Of a stretch of DNA of 56,206 nt, positions 37,066-45,330 are shown piece by piece. The DNA lies in assembly GCA_022340865.1 (NCBI GenBank), contig JAJDNC010000059.1, positions 1-56,206 on the forward strand. The letters run 5' to 3'. The notes below the pieces were generated by a model. It was not told the DNA's origin and searched no databases. It saw only the letters and a list, made by a program, of their open reading frames with translations. The first letter of the stretch is position 1. The number at the start of each line of letters is the position of its first letter. The DNA comes from Gemmatimonadota bacterium (GTDB lineage Bacteria > Gemmatimonadota > Gemmatimonadetes > Longimicrobiales > Gaopeijiaceae). A program made the position numbers and the translations under genes.

Positions 37066-39006
37066 CTACTTGTCCTCGTCCACGATCTCGTAGTCGGCCT
37101 CGACGACGTCCTCGTCGGCGGGGGTCTCCGACTGCGCCTCGGATTCCGGCGCCGCCTCGGGCTCCGGCTGCTCCCCGCCTTCAGCCTCGGCCTGGGAGCT
37201 CTGGCTCTGGTACATCTCCTGGCCGGCGGCGCTGAACGCCTGCATGAGCTCGTCCCGGGCGGAGTTGATGGCGGACAGCTCGTCCCCCTTCAGGGCTTCC
37301 TTCGCACCCGTCAGGGCCTGGTTGATCCGCTCCCGGGTCGCCTCCGAGACCTTGTCGCCCCACTCGCCGGTGTCCTTCTCGACCTGGTAGACCAGGGAGT
37401 CGAGCTGGTTGCGGGCCTCCACCTTGGAGCGCCTGTCTTCGTCCTCCTTGGCGTGCTCCTCCGCGTCCTCCACCATGCGGTTGATCTCGGCGTCGGAGAG
37501 GCCGCTGGAGGCCTCGATGCGGATCTTCTGCTCCTTACCGGTGGCACGGTCCTTCGCCTGCACGTGCAGGATGCCGTTGGCATCGATGTCGAAGGTGACC
37601 TCCACCTGGGGCATGCCCCGGGGTGCCGGTGGGATCCCGGTGAGCTGGAACTTGCCGATGGTCTTGTTGTCGAGGGCCATCTTCCGCTCGCCCTGGAGCA
37701 CGTGGATCTCCACGGTGGTCTGGTTGTCCTCCGCGGTGGAGAACACGTCCACCTTCTTCGTGGGGATCGTCGTGTTCCGCGGGATGAGGGTGGTCATGAC
37801 ACCGCCCAGCGTCTCGATGCCCAGGGAGAGCGGAGTGACGTCGAGGAGGAGCACGTCCTTCACATCGCCCGCCAGAACGCCGCCCTGGATGGCGGCCCCC
37901 ACTCCCACGACCTCGTCGGGGTTCACACCCCTGTGGGGATCCTTGCCGAAGAAATCCTTGACGATGTCCTGGATCTTCGGGATGCGCGTGGAGCCCCCTA
38001 CCAGGATGACCTCGTCGATCTCACCGGGCTTGAGGCCGGCGTCGGACAGGGCCTTCTCCATGGGTGGGATCGTGCGCCGGATGAGGTCGTCCACCAGCTG
38101 CTCGAACTTGGCCCGGGTGAGGCTGTAGTTCAGGTGCTTCGGACCTTCCTGCGTGGCGGTGATGAAGGGCAGGTTGATGTCCGTGGTCATGGTGCTGGAC
38201 AGCTCCATCTTCGCCTTCTCGGCGGCCTCCTTGAGCCGCTGCAGCGCCATGGCGTCCTTGGACAGGTCGATGCCCTGGTCCTTCCTGAACTCGTCCACCA
38301 GCCAGTTGATGATGCGTTGGTCGAAGTCGTCACCACCGAGGTGTGTGTCGCCGTTGGTGGACTTCACCTCGAAGACGCCGTCGCCGAGGTCCAGCACGGA
38401 GATGTCGTACGTGCCGCCGCCCAGGTCGAACACCGCGATCTTCTCGTCCTTCTTCTTGTCGAGACCGTAGGCGAGGGCCGCCGCGGTGGGCTCGTTGATG
38501 ATACGCAGCACCTCGAGGCCGGCGATCTTGCCGGCGTCCTTCGTCGCCTGCCGCTGGGAGTCGTTGAAGTACGCGGGCACGGTGATGACCGCCTTGGTCA
38601 CCTTCTGGCCCAGGTAGTCCTCGGCGGTCTGGCGCATCTTCTGCAGGATCATCGCCGAGATCTCGGGGGGCGTGAACGTCTTCTGCTCGGCGTTGGGGAT
38701 GCTCAGCTGCACGCGGCCGCCGGCGTCGTGACCGACCTTGTACGGGACGAGCTTCTCCTCCTCCTGCACCTCGCCGTGCTTGCGCCCCATGAAGCGCTTG
38801 ATGGAGAAGATCGTGTTCGCCGGGTTGGTGATGGCCTGACGGCGGGCCACCTGGCCCACGAGCCGTTCACCGTCCTTCGTGAAGGCCACCACGGAAGGCG
38901 TGGTTCGACCCCCTTCCGAGTTGGGGATGACGACGGGCTCACCCCCCTCCATCACCGCCACCACCGAATTCGTGGTACCCAGGTCGATACCGATCACCTT
39001 GCTCAT
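37066..39006 (-). CDS. dnaK: Chaperone DnaK (Hsp70)
   Basis: 646 residues from ATG 39006 ([19 protein letters not shown]), with GAGGAG just upstream. The nucleotide-binding domain shows [25 protein letters not shown] and the C-terminal adenosine motif VGGSTRIP. The substrate domain begins at [17 protein letters not shown]. The acidic, Pro-rich tail ends [12 protein letters not shown], the EEVD-like end of bacterial DnaK. A longer frame reaching 39291 was rejected because the extra residues are unlike DnaK. grpE and dnaJ are not adjacent, and no CIRCE element is seen upstream. Confidence 0.97.
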   Translation of the reverse strand: MSKVIGIDLGTTNSVVAVMEGGEPVVIPNSEGGRTTPSVVAFTKDGERLVGQVARRQAITNPANTIFSIKRFMGRKHGEVQEEEKLVPYKVGHDAGGRVQLSIPNAEQKTFTPPEISAMILQKMRQTAEDYLGQKVTKAVITVPAYFNDSQRQATKDAGKIAGLEVLRIINEPTAAALAYGLDKKKDEKIAVFDLGGGTYDISVLDLGDGVFEVKSTNGDTHLGGDDFDQRIINWLVDEFRKDQGIDLSKDAMALQRLKEAAEKAKMELSSTMTTDINLPFITATQEGPKHLNYSLTRAKFEQLVDDLIRRTIPPMEKALSDAGLKPGEIDEVILVGGSTRIPKIQDIVKDFFGKDPHRGVNPDEVVGVGAAIQGGVLAGDVKDVLLLDVTPLSLGIETLGGVMTTLIPRNTTIPTKKVDVFSTAEDNQTTVEIHVLQGERKMALDNKTIGKFQLTGIPPAPRGMPQVEVTFDIDANGILHVQAKDRATGKEQKIRIEASSGLSDAEINRMVEDAEEHAKEDEDRRSKVEARNQLDSLVYQVEKDTGEWGDKVSEATRERINQALTGAKEALKGDELSAINSARDELMQAFSAAGQEMYQSQSSQAEAEGGEQPEPEAAPESEAQSETPADEDVVEADYEIVDEDK

Positions 39007-39145
39007 GTCCGCTCCTCGCGCGGGTTCGATTCTTCGAAAGGCCCCGTGTTGACTCGGCCGCCGGATCTCGGATGTCAGATCGGACGCGCAGCCGCTACGA
39101 CGGCCGCCGGCACGACTCGTGCAACCACCGTGCCTCGGACACTGA

Positions 39146-39170
39146 GGAAAAAGCCGCCATTTCGGCGGCT
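39146..39170 (-). terminator. Intrinsic terminator, minus strand, upstream of dnaK
   Basis: On the minus strand AGCCGCC (39170-39164) and GGCGGCT (39158-39152) form a 7-bp stem around GAAAT, followed directly by TTTTTCC. This is the best stem-plus-T-run terminator in the window. On the plus strand no T-run follows. It must end transcripts that begin between 39170 and 39530, or act as an attenuator in a long dnaK leader. Confidence 0.7.
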
Positions 39171-39190
39171 CACCGGCCCAGGGCACGCCG

Positions 39191-39505
39191 TTATGGCAGG
39201 CTTTCGGGGGCACTCGCGCCGGCGCTTCCCTCCCCGGGTGGCATGAACGTCTCCGCCGGGCCCGGCACTGCAGGGTCCGAAGCCGGGTCATGGTCCGGGG
39301 AGACGCCGGCTCCTTCGATCTGCGCCCTCGGCGCCATACGCGCCCGGCTCATCCTCGACTGCTCGTTCCTCATCCAGCTCCTGTCTTCGGCCTCGAGGGG
39401 GGGCGGGGGCGCCGGAGTCGCCGTAACGCCCGCGGCGCCGCACGCTTGACCACGTGAGGCGCGCCACCCATCATCGCGCTCGTCCTCGGTCCGGCCGTCG
39501 GCCAT
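39191..39505 (-). CDS. Possible small protein gene ending at a terminator
   Basis: A 104-residue frame from ATG 39505 to a stop at 39191, 21 nt before the minus-strand terminator. The protein is hydrophilic, acidic near both ends, with a Pro run and a Met/Arg-rich middle ([15 protein letters not shown]); no domain is recognised. A GTG at 39523 would extend it by six residues. The position of the terminator supports transcription in this direction, but the amino-acid composition is close to that of chance frames in this DNA. A non-coding RNA is the alternative. Confidence 0.3.
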   Translation of the reverse strand: MADGRTEDERDDGWRASRGQACGAAGVTATPAPPPPLEAEDRSWMRNEQSRMSRARMAPRAQIEGAGVSPDHDPASDPAVPGPAETFMPPGEGSAGASAPESLP

Positions 39506-39529
39506 TCTCCCATTCAGGAACACTCAGCG

Positions 39530-41062
39530 ATGAAGCGACCCCGTACGTCCACGGTCGCACTGTGTCTGTCGGCGCTCATCATGGTCGGCTTCGGTGCGGC
39601 TCTCCCCGGCCACGCACCGCACAAGGGCGATTCGCCGGGCGTGGTCAATGCGGCTACTCTGCTGCCCCTTCCGGCGTCGGCGTCAGCGTCGGCGTCGGCT
39701 CCCCGGACGCAGCAGCGGGCGACCATCGACGTGCCCCGGGGCTCTCTGGGCACACCTCTGCTGCCGCGGCTGCGATCGTTGCTGGGGCTCTTCGTGCTGA
39801 CGTTCCTCGCCTGGCTCATGAGCACCGACCGGAAGAAGGTGGCGTGGAGGGTGGTCATCTGGGGCCTCTCGCTGCAGATCATCTTCGCGCTCTTCATCCT
39901 GAAGACGCCCGTCGGATCCGCCATCTTCACGTCCGTCAACGAGGTCGTGGTCGCGCTCCTGAACTACACGAACGACGGCGCGGCCTTCCTCTTCGGTGGG
40001 CTGGTCAAGAACCTGGTGCCGGTGGGCACGGGCAGCATCGCGACCGGGTCGTTCCAGCAGGCGGCGGGACAGGTGGCCAACACCGGAGCCTCGTTCGCCT
40101 TCAGCGTGCTCCCCACCATCATCTTCTTCTGCTCCCTCATGACGGTGCTGTACCATCTGGGGGTCATGCAGGCTGTGGTGAAGGGCATGGCCTGGGTGAT
40201 GCAGCGGACCATGCACACGTCCGGCGCCGAGACCTTGTCCGCGGCCGGCAACATCTTCGTGGGGCAGACCGAGGCTCCCCTGCTCATCAAGCCCTTCGTC
40301 GAGAAGATGACGCCGTCCGAGCTGATGGCGGTGATGACAGCGGGCTTCGCCACCGTCGCCGGAGGGGTGATGGCAGCCTACGTGGGGATGTTGCTCGCGT
40401 ACTTCCCCGACATCGCGGGCCACCTGTTGGCGGCGTCCGTCATGTCCGCACCGGCGGCCCTGGTGGTGGCGAAGCTCATGGTACCCGAAAGCGGCCAACC
40501 GGAGACGGCGGGCAAGCTCGAGGTGGCCATCGAGCGGCCCGACGTGAACCTCATCGACGCCGCGGCACGGGGTGCGTCGGAGGGCCTCTACCTCGCCCTC
40601 AACGTGGGTGCGATGCTTCTGGCCTTCGTGGCGCTCATCTACCTGTTCAACGGGCTGCTTGGATGGGGAGCGGGGTTGGTGGGCATCCACGGTCTGACCC
40701 TTCAGAAGCTCCTGGGCTGGATCCTCGCTCCCCTGGCCTGGCTCATGGGGGTGAACTGGCACGACGCCCCCGTGGTGGGGTCCCTGCTGGGCATGAAGAC
40801 CGTGCTGAACGAGTTCTACGCGTATCTCCAGCTGGCCACGGACCTGGGGTCGGGGATCACGCTCCAGCCTCGCTCCATCGTCATCACGGCTTACGCGCTG
40901 TGCGGCTTCGCCAACTTCAGCTCCATCGCGATCCAGATCGGCGGAATCGGCGGGATCGCCCCCTCCAGACGCCACGACCTGTCGCGGCTGGGTCTCCGTG
41001 CCATGATAGGCGGAACCATCGCGGCGTTCATGACGGCCACCGTGGCGGGGATGGTCATGTGA
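39530..41062 (+). CDS. Concentrative nucleoside transporter (CNT/NupC family)
   Basis: 510 residues, longer than the usual 400 or so because of about 80 extra N-terminal residues: a first hydrophobic segment (8-25) followed by a Ser/Ala/Pro-rich linker with an (Ala-Ser) repeat at 49-56. The CNT core shows GQTEAPLLIKPF, the VLNEFYAYLQL helix and GFANFSSIAIQIGGIGG, all substrate- or ion-binding signatures. It imports nucleosides with sodium or protons across the inner membrane. It overlaps the phosphorylase gene (GTGA), which would use the imported purine nucleosides. Ion specificity cannot be read off. Confidence 0.92.
   Translation: MKRPRTSTVALCLSALIMVGFGAALPGHAPHKGDSPGVVNAATLLPLPASASASASAPRTQQRATIDVPRGSLGTPLLPRLRSLLGLFVLTFLAWLMSTDRKKVAWRVVIWGLSLQIIFALFILKTPVGSAIFTSVNEVVVALLNYTNDGAAFLFGGLVKNLVPVGTGSIATGSFQQAAGQVANTGASFAFSVLPTIIFFCSLMTVLYHLGVMQAVVKGMAWVMQRTMHTSGAETLSAAGNIFVGQTEAPLLIKPFVEKMTPSELMAVMTAGFATVAGGVMAAYVGMLLAYFPDIAGHLLAASVMSAPAALVVAKLMVPESGQPETAGKLEVAIERPDVNLIDAAARGASEGLYLALNVGAMLLAFVALIYLFNGLLGWGAGLVGIHGLTLQKLLGWILAPLAWLMGVNWHDAPVVGSLLGMKTVLNEFYAYLQLATDLGSGITLQPRSIVITAYALCGFANFSSIAIQIGGIGGIAPSRRHDLSRLGLRAMIGGTIAAFMTATVAGMVM
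39674..39697 (+). repeat. Hexamer tandem repeat within the transporter gene
   Basis: Four consecutive copies of GCGTCG (one with A at position 6) encode Ala-Ser repeats in the linker of the nucleoside transporter. The unit is a multiple of three, so copy-number change would keep the frame. Confidence 0.7.
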
Positions 41063-41919
41063 GCGCCGCGGGTGGAGGGTCCAGCCCGGACATCGCCCGC
41101 GCGGCGGCGGCGCTGCGGGCGCGCATAGGTGGAGACCCCGAGGTCGCCATCGTCCTGGGCTCCGGCCTCGGGCAGCTCGCCACCGGCGTGCGTGACCCCG
41201 TCGTGGTGCCGTTCACCGACGTGCCCGGTTTCCCGCCGGCAGGCGTTGTCGGGCACGCCGGCGAGTACGTGTTCGGAACGCTGGGCGGGCGGCAGGTGCT
41301 CCTGCAGTCGGGCCGGTTCCACGTGTACGAGGGACATCCCCTGGACGTCGTAGCGGCTCCCGTGCGTGTGGCCGCGGCCCTCGGGGTTCGCTTCCTCATC
41401 CTCACCAACGCCGCAGGCGGCGTGAACCCCGGCCTGGAGCCCGGCGACGTGGTGCTGGTGGAGGACCATCTCAACCTGATGTTCCGCTCCCCGCTCATCG
41501 GGTCCGTGCACGGGGACGAGGATCGCTTTCCGACGATGGACGAGGCCTACGACGCCGAGCTGCGTCGCATCGCCCTCGCTGCGGCCGGGACCCTGGACCT
41601 CCCCCTGCACAGGGGCGTGTACGCGGCCCTCACAGGGCCCTCGTACGAGACTGCGGCGGAGGTCCGCATGCTGGGGCGTCTCGGCGCCGACGTCGTGGGC
41701 ATGTCCACCGTTCCCGAGGTCCTGACCGCGCGGGCCATCGGGCTGCGCTGCCTCGCGTTCTCCATGGTGACGAACAAGGGGACGGGTCTGTCGGACGTGC
41801 CGTTGACCCATGTCGACGTCCTCGAGGTCGGTGCGCGCGCGGGCCGGCTGGTGGCCCGTCTCGTGGAGGCTGTGGTGGCGGGCCTCCCCGATGCCTCTCA
41901 GTCGACCGGGGCGAAGTGA
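41059..41919 (+). CDS. punA: Purine nucleoside phosphorylase (class I trimeric)
   Basis: 286 residues. Phosphate loop VLGSGLGQL, QSGRFHVYEGH, TNAAGGVNPGL, the base-contact region LTGPSYETAAEVRML and GADVVGMSTVPEV, followed by SMVTNKGTG. These define the trimeric PNP/MTAP-like family; methionine in GMSTVPEV is seen in both PNP and some relatives. It splits (deoxy)guanosine and inosine with phosphate. The GTG start overlaps the transporter stop, giving an import-and-cleave pair. Its 3' end overlaps the convergent thiD gene by 22 nt. Confidence 0.93.
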   Translation: MSAAGGGSSPDIARAAAALRARIGGDPEVAIVLGSGLGQLATGVRDPVVVPFTDVPGFPPAGVVGHAGEYVFGTLGGRQVLLQSGRFHVYEGHPLDVVAAPVRVAAALGVRFLILTNAAGGVNPGLEPGDVVLVEDHLNLMFRSPLIGSVHGDEDRFPTMDEAYDAELRRIALAAAGTLDLPLHRGVYAALTGPSYETAAEVRMLGRLGADVVGMSTVPEVLTARAIGLRCLAFSMVTNKGTGLSDVPLTHVDVLEVGARAGRLVARLVEAVVAGLPDASQSTGAK

Positions 41920-42701
41920 TTCAGCGGCCCGCGACCCGTGCCCAGACCCGGCGCGGTCGCGATGGCGCGCGCCACCCAGCGCACGGCCCCGTCGACGGCT
42001 TCGCCGAGGGGCAGGTCCCGGGCCAGCCCCGCCGCCACCGCCGCGGACAGGGTGCATCCGGTTCCGTGGGTATGCCGGGTGTCCAGGCGCCGCTTCCGCC
42101 ACACCCGCTCTGCGGAGCCGTCCCAGAGGAGGTCCATCGGGTCTCCCTCCAGGTGGCCCCCCTTGAGAAGGGCCGCACCGGCACCCATCTCCACCAGGGC
42201 ACGGGCGGCCGCGCGCATGCCGTCCTCCGTGGACACCTCGAGACCCGTGAGGATGCTCGCCTCTTGGAGGTTCGGGGTCACCAGAGCCGCCAGGGGCACG
42301 AGCTCGTCGCGGAGGGCCGTCTCGGAGTCGCCGTCGAGGAGCCGCTCTCCGGTGGTGGCCACCATCACCGGATCGAGGACGAACCGGTCCAGGCCGTGGT
42401 GGGAGAGGGCCTCGGCCACGGTCCGCACCAGCTCCACCGCCACGAGCATTCCCGTCTTCACCGCCGCGGGCCGCAGATCGGAGACCACCGCGTCGATCTG
42501 GGCACGCACCACCCGCGCGGGCACGGGGTGGACCACGCTCACCTCCACCGTGTTCTGCGCCGTGATGGCGGTGATCGCGCTGGTGCCGAAGACCCCGAAG
42601 GCATGAAACGTCTTCAGGTCCGCCTGGATGCCGGCACCACCACCGCTGTCGCTGCCGGCGATGGTGAGGGCGACGGGACGAAGCTCGGACGTGTCGGACA
42701 T
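41898..42701 (-). CDS. thiD: Hydroxymethylpyrimidine/phosphomethylpyrimidine kinase
   Basis: 267 residues from ATG 42701. Ribokinase-type fold with ALTIAGSDSGGGAGIQADLKTF at the N-terminus, VLDPVMVATTGERLL in the middle and the C-terminal THGTGCTLSAAVAAGLA that holds the catalytic Asp/anion hole region. It phosphorylates HMP and HMP-P in thiamine synthesis. Upstream in-frame codons to 42896 are Pro-rich and unlike ThiD. No other thiamine gene is nearby. It is divergent from the RNA methyltransferase (59 nt apart). Confidence 0.92.
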   Translation of the reverse strand: MSDTSELRPVALTIAGSDSGGGAGIQADLKTFHAFGVFGTSAITAITAQNTVEVSVVHPVPARVVRAQIDAVVSDLRPAAVKTGMLVAVELVRTVAEALSHHGLDRFVLDPVMVATTGERLLDGDSETALRDELVPLAALVTPNLQEASILTGLEVSTEDGMRAAARALVEMGAGAALLKGGHLEGDPMDLLWDGSAERVWRKRRLDTRHTHGTGCTLSAAVAAGLARDLPLGEAVDGAVRWVARAIATAPGLGTGRGPLNHFAPVD

Positions 42702-42760
42702 CGAGGGTGCGGGCTCACCTTCCCGAATGGGGACGCGGGCCTTCAAAGGTGGAGGATCCC

Positions 42761-43552
42761 ATGCCCTTGAGCCAGCGTCGGCGCCGACTGGTCGGCCGTC
42801 TCCGGAATCGGAAGACGAGAGCGCGGGAAGGGCAGGTGCTGGTGGAAGGGGTCCGCGCCGTGGGGGAGGCGTTGGCGGCGGGTGCGGAGGTCGCATTCGC
42901 GTGCGTCTCCCCGCGTCTGGACGACGTCGGCGGCGGTCCCGGCCTCGTCGAGGCGCTCCACGGCGCAGGCGTCGAGGTGGTGTCGCTGGGCGACGACGAG
43001 CTGGTGCACCTGGCCGATACCGAGCATCCCCAGGGGGTCCTCCTGGTCTGCCGCGAGCCCGGAGGCGATGTACGCGCCCTCCAGGCCGCCGGCCGCTACC
43101 TCGTCCTCGATGCGATCCAGGACCCGGGAAACGTAGGCACGCTGATCCGTGCCGCGGTGGCCTTCGACCTCGATGCGGTCCTCGTCCTCGACGGCACCGC
43201 GGATCCCTGGAGCCCCAAGGCGGTGCGCGCCTCCGCGGGGCTGCTGTTCCGCCTTCCCATCCACTGCCTCGACGCGGAGCCGGCCGTCGAGCTCGTCCTC
43301 ACGGCGGGGATCGATCTCCTGGTGGCGGCGGCCGAGGGCACGGACATACGGCAGGTGTCTCCCGCCGGAGGGTGGGCGCTGGCCGTGGGCAACGAGGGCG
43401 CGGGGGTGCGGGATGAGCTGCGCAGCGCATGCCGGCACACCGTGGCCGTCCACATGCCCGGGCCCGCGGAATCATTGAACGCCGGCATCGCCGGGGCCAT
43501 TCTCCTCCATGCCCTGAGCGGAGCGCCCACCGTGGAGAAGCGCCATGCTTGA
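42761..43552 (+). CDS. SpoU (TrmH)-family RNA 2'-O-methyltransferase
   Basis: 263 residues; GGAGG at 42751-42755 supports ATG 42761. An N-terminal substrate-binding domain (EGQVLVEGVRAVGEAL) is followed by the SPOUT catalytic domain with motif 1 DPGNVGTLIRAA, motif 2 LAVGNEGAGV and motif 3 MPGPAESLNAGIAGAILL, which build the trefoil knot that binds S-adenosylmethionine. The substrate (rRNA or tRNA) cannot be assigned; RlmB-like or TsnR-like activity is possible. It overlaps the prepilin peptidase by 8 nt. Confidence 0.87.
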   Translation: MPLSQRRRRLVGRLRNRKTRAREGQVLVEGVRAVGEALAAGAEVAFACVSPRLDDVGGGPGLVEALHGAGVEVVSLGDDELVHLADTEHPQGVLLVCREPGGDVRALQAAGRYLVLDAIQDPGNVGTLIRAAVAFDLDAVLVLDGTADPWSPKAVRASAGLLFRLPIHCLDAEPAVELVLTAGIDLLVAAAEGTDIRQVSPAGGWALAVGNEGAGVRDELRSACRHTVAVHMPGPAESLNAGIAGAILLHALSGAPTVEKRHA

Positions 43553-44369
43553 CCTGGAGTTGACCCCGGGACCGATCCCGGCCGTCGCCGGCCTCTTCGG
43601 CCTGGCCATCGGCTCGTTCCTCAACGTCTGCTCGCTCCGTTGGCCGGTGGACGAATCCGTGGTGTCGCCCCCGTCACGGTGCCCGCGCTGCGGCGAGCAC
43701 GTACGCTGGTACGACAACATCCCCGTGCTGAGCTGGATCCTCCTGCGGGGACGATGCCGCTTCTGCCACGAGCCCATCTCCATCCAATACCCCCTCGTGG
43801 AGCTCACCACCGGTCTGGTGTGGGCGGGGGTCTTCGCCGCTCAGGGACCCACCCCCGAGGCTCTCCGCGGGAGCGTCTTCCTGACAATCCTGTTCGGGAT
43901 CTCCCTGAGCGACGCGCGCTTCTACATCATCCCGGATCAGTTCTCCATCGGGGGGGCCGTGCTGGGGCTCGGGCTGGCGTTCCTTCCCGGCGGCATCGAC
44001 TGGAAGGGATCTCTCATCGGCGCGGTGGTGGGGTACGGGGTCCTCTGGCTGGTGGCGGTGGGAGGGACATGGGTCATGAAGCGTCTCTTCCCGGGCCGGC
44101 TGGAGGAGGCGGGCGTCGATCGGGCCATGGGTGGGGGAGACATCAAGATGATGGCCATGGTCGGCGCATTCGTGGGCGCCTGGGGCGTCGCCGAGACGGT
44201 GTTCATCGGCTCCGTGCTGGCCCTCCTGGTCTTCGGGCCCATGGCGTCGATCTCCAAGCGATTGATCCCGCTGGGCGTGTTCCTTGCCGCCGCCGGTGCG
44301 GTGACCTACGCCTGGGGCCAGCCGCTCCTCACCTGGTATCTGACCGCTGTGGTGGGGGTGGGCCGCTGA
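43545..44369 (+). CDS. pilD: Prepilin peptidase / N-methyltransferase (PilD/GspO)
   Basis: 274 residues. The N-terminal cytoplasmic domain has the zinc-binding cysteines Cys46, Cys49, Cys71 and Cys74, marking the bifunctional form that cleaves prepilins and methylates residue 1. The aspartyl protease part has Asp123 (ISLSDARFYIIPD) and Asp199 (GGGDIKMM) among about seven membrane helices. It should process PilA and the pseudopilins encoded 34-43 kb away. The 8-nt overlap with the RNA methyltransferase is the only operon link. Confidence 0.93.
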   Translation: MLDLELTPGPIPAVAGLFGLAIGSFLNVCSLRWPVDESVVSPPSRCPRCGEHVRWYDNIPVLSWILLRGRCRFCHEPISIQYPLVELTTGLVWAGVFAAQGPTPEALRGSVFLTILFGISLSDARFYIIPDQFSIGGAVLGLGLAFLPGGIDWKGSLIGAVVGYGVLWLVAVGGTWVMKRLFPGRLEEAGVDRAMGGGDIKMMAMVGAFVGAWGVAETVFIGSVLALLVFGPMASISKRLIPLGVFLAAAGAVTYAWGQPLLTWYLTAVVGVGR

Positions 44370-44465
44370 CGGGCTGAAGGGGATCCACGGGCGCAAGCGC
44401 CCGAGCGGGTGTCGAGGGTCGGGAGCGACCGCGTTGAGAAGCGTCGGTCCGGCCCGTCCTGGCGT

Positions 44466-44714
44466 TCAGGGGTCGGAGCAGTCCCGTTGGTAGCCGCAGG
44501 CGGGACAGGCCAGCTTGCAGTGCAGCTCGAGCATGGGCTCGTCGCAGAGATCGCATCGGTGAACACCGGCCACGGCCGAGCCCTCCCCGTCCTCGGGTTC
44601 CGCCGGGGCGGGATCCACCGCGGGTGCCTCACCCGAGCTCTTCGGACGCTCCGGGCCGGAGGGATCGACTCGCCCGCCCGAGCTTCCGTACGTCTCTCCG
44701 GGGTCAGCGGGCAT
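44466..44714 (-). CDS. Small zinc-ribbon protein
   Basis: 82 residues from ATG 44714, overlapping the end of the gamma-carbonic-anhydrase-like gene by 11 nt. The first 50 residues are Pro/Gly/Glu-rich and disordered. The C-terminus holds CDLCDEPMLELHCKLACPAC and ends CGYQRDCSDP, a compact set of six cysteines and one His suited to one zinc site. Because the C-terminal block is so ordered, the gene is probably real. Function unknown. The 96 nt beyond its stop hold only a short hairpin (44388-44403). Confidence 0.6.
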   Translation of the reverse strand: MPADPGETYGSSGGRVDPSGPERPKSSGEAPAVDPAPAEPEDGEGSAVAGVHRCDLCDEPMLELHCKLACPACGYQRDCSDP

Positions 44715-45255
44715 CGGCCCGGGGGGGAAGCCCGATCCCCTGTTCGAGATAGCCCCGGGAAAGCTCGACGTAGTGACGCCCGCCACGGGCGATCCACTCC
44801 GCCGCGGATCCCTCCAGGGTCTTCTTCACGACACCGGGCACGCCGGCGACCACGGACCGGGGCGGGATGGCGGCGCGCTCCAGGACGACGGTGTTGGCGC
44901 CTACGACGCACTCCTCCCCGATGACGGCGCGTTGCAGGATGACCGCGTTCATGCCGATCACGGTGCGGTCGCCTATGGTGCAGCTCTCGAACTTGGCGCC
45001 GTGACCCACGGTCACGTCGTCGCCGATGAGGGTCGGAGCCCAGACGCCCACGTGGACGACGCAGTTCTCCTGGACGCTGCTGCGCGCCCCCACGACGATG
45101 CCGTTGTCCGGATCGTCGCCCCGGAGGACGGCGCCGAACCATATGCTTGCCTCGGGCCCCACGGTGACGTCCCCGATGAGCACGGCGGTGGGTGCGACGA
45201 AGGCGGAGGGATGGATCTTCGGGGTCTTGCCCCTGAACGGCAGGATGTGGGCCAT
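44704..45255 (-). CDS. Gamma-carbonic-anhydrase-like hexapeptide-repeat protein
   Basis: 183 residues forming a left-handed beta-helix (LIGDVTVGPEASIWFGAVLRGD, then further hexapeptide turns) and a C-terminal helix. Family metal ligands His68 (CVVHVG) and His85 (VGHGA) are present, but the third position, normally His in HGC, is Glu90 (KFESC). The conserved Arg of VLRGD and Gln of SSVQENC are kept. It may bind metal with a different set or have lost carbonic anhydrase activity. Length matches YrdA-type members. Confidence 0.85.
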   Translation of the reverse strand: MAHILPFRGKTPKIHPSAFVAPTAVLIGDVTVGPEASIWFGAVLRGDDPDNGIVVGARSSVQENCVVHVGVWAPTLIGDDVTVGHGAKFESCTIGDRTVIGMNAVILQRAVIGEECVVGANTVVLERAAIPPRSVVAGVPGVVKKTLEGSAAEWIARGGRHYVELSRGYLEQGIGLPPRADAR

Positions 45256-45330
45256 GTCGGTGGGCGGAAGGCGGAGAGAATGCGACGTGCTCGGGTACGC
45301 CCCGGTGGGGCCGTGGTTCCTGCCCGTCGC

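Larger units (their letters stand above)
39007..39529. other. 523-bp dnaK-nupC gap
   Basis: This stretch contains the dnaK ribosome-binding site, a minus-strand terminator at 39146-39170, and one possible small minus-strand gene (39191-39505). No convincing heat-shock promoter or HrcA-binding palindrome was found. The start of the transporter gene at 39530 must take its promoter from the last few dozen bases or from inside the small frame. Confidence 0.6.

Noticed and set aside
39007..39145. CIRCE or ROSE-type heat-shock control of dnaK
   Set aside because: No TTAGCACTC-N9-GAGTGCTAA-like palindrome and no clear RNA thermometer stem covering the ribosome-binding site was found.
39072..39449. 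125-residue plus-strand frame between dnaK and the transporter gene
   Set aside because: It crosses the minus-strand terminator, has no ribosome-binding site and no recognisable composition or domain.
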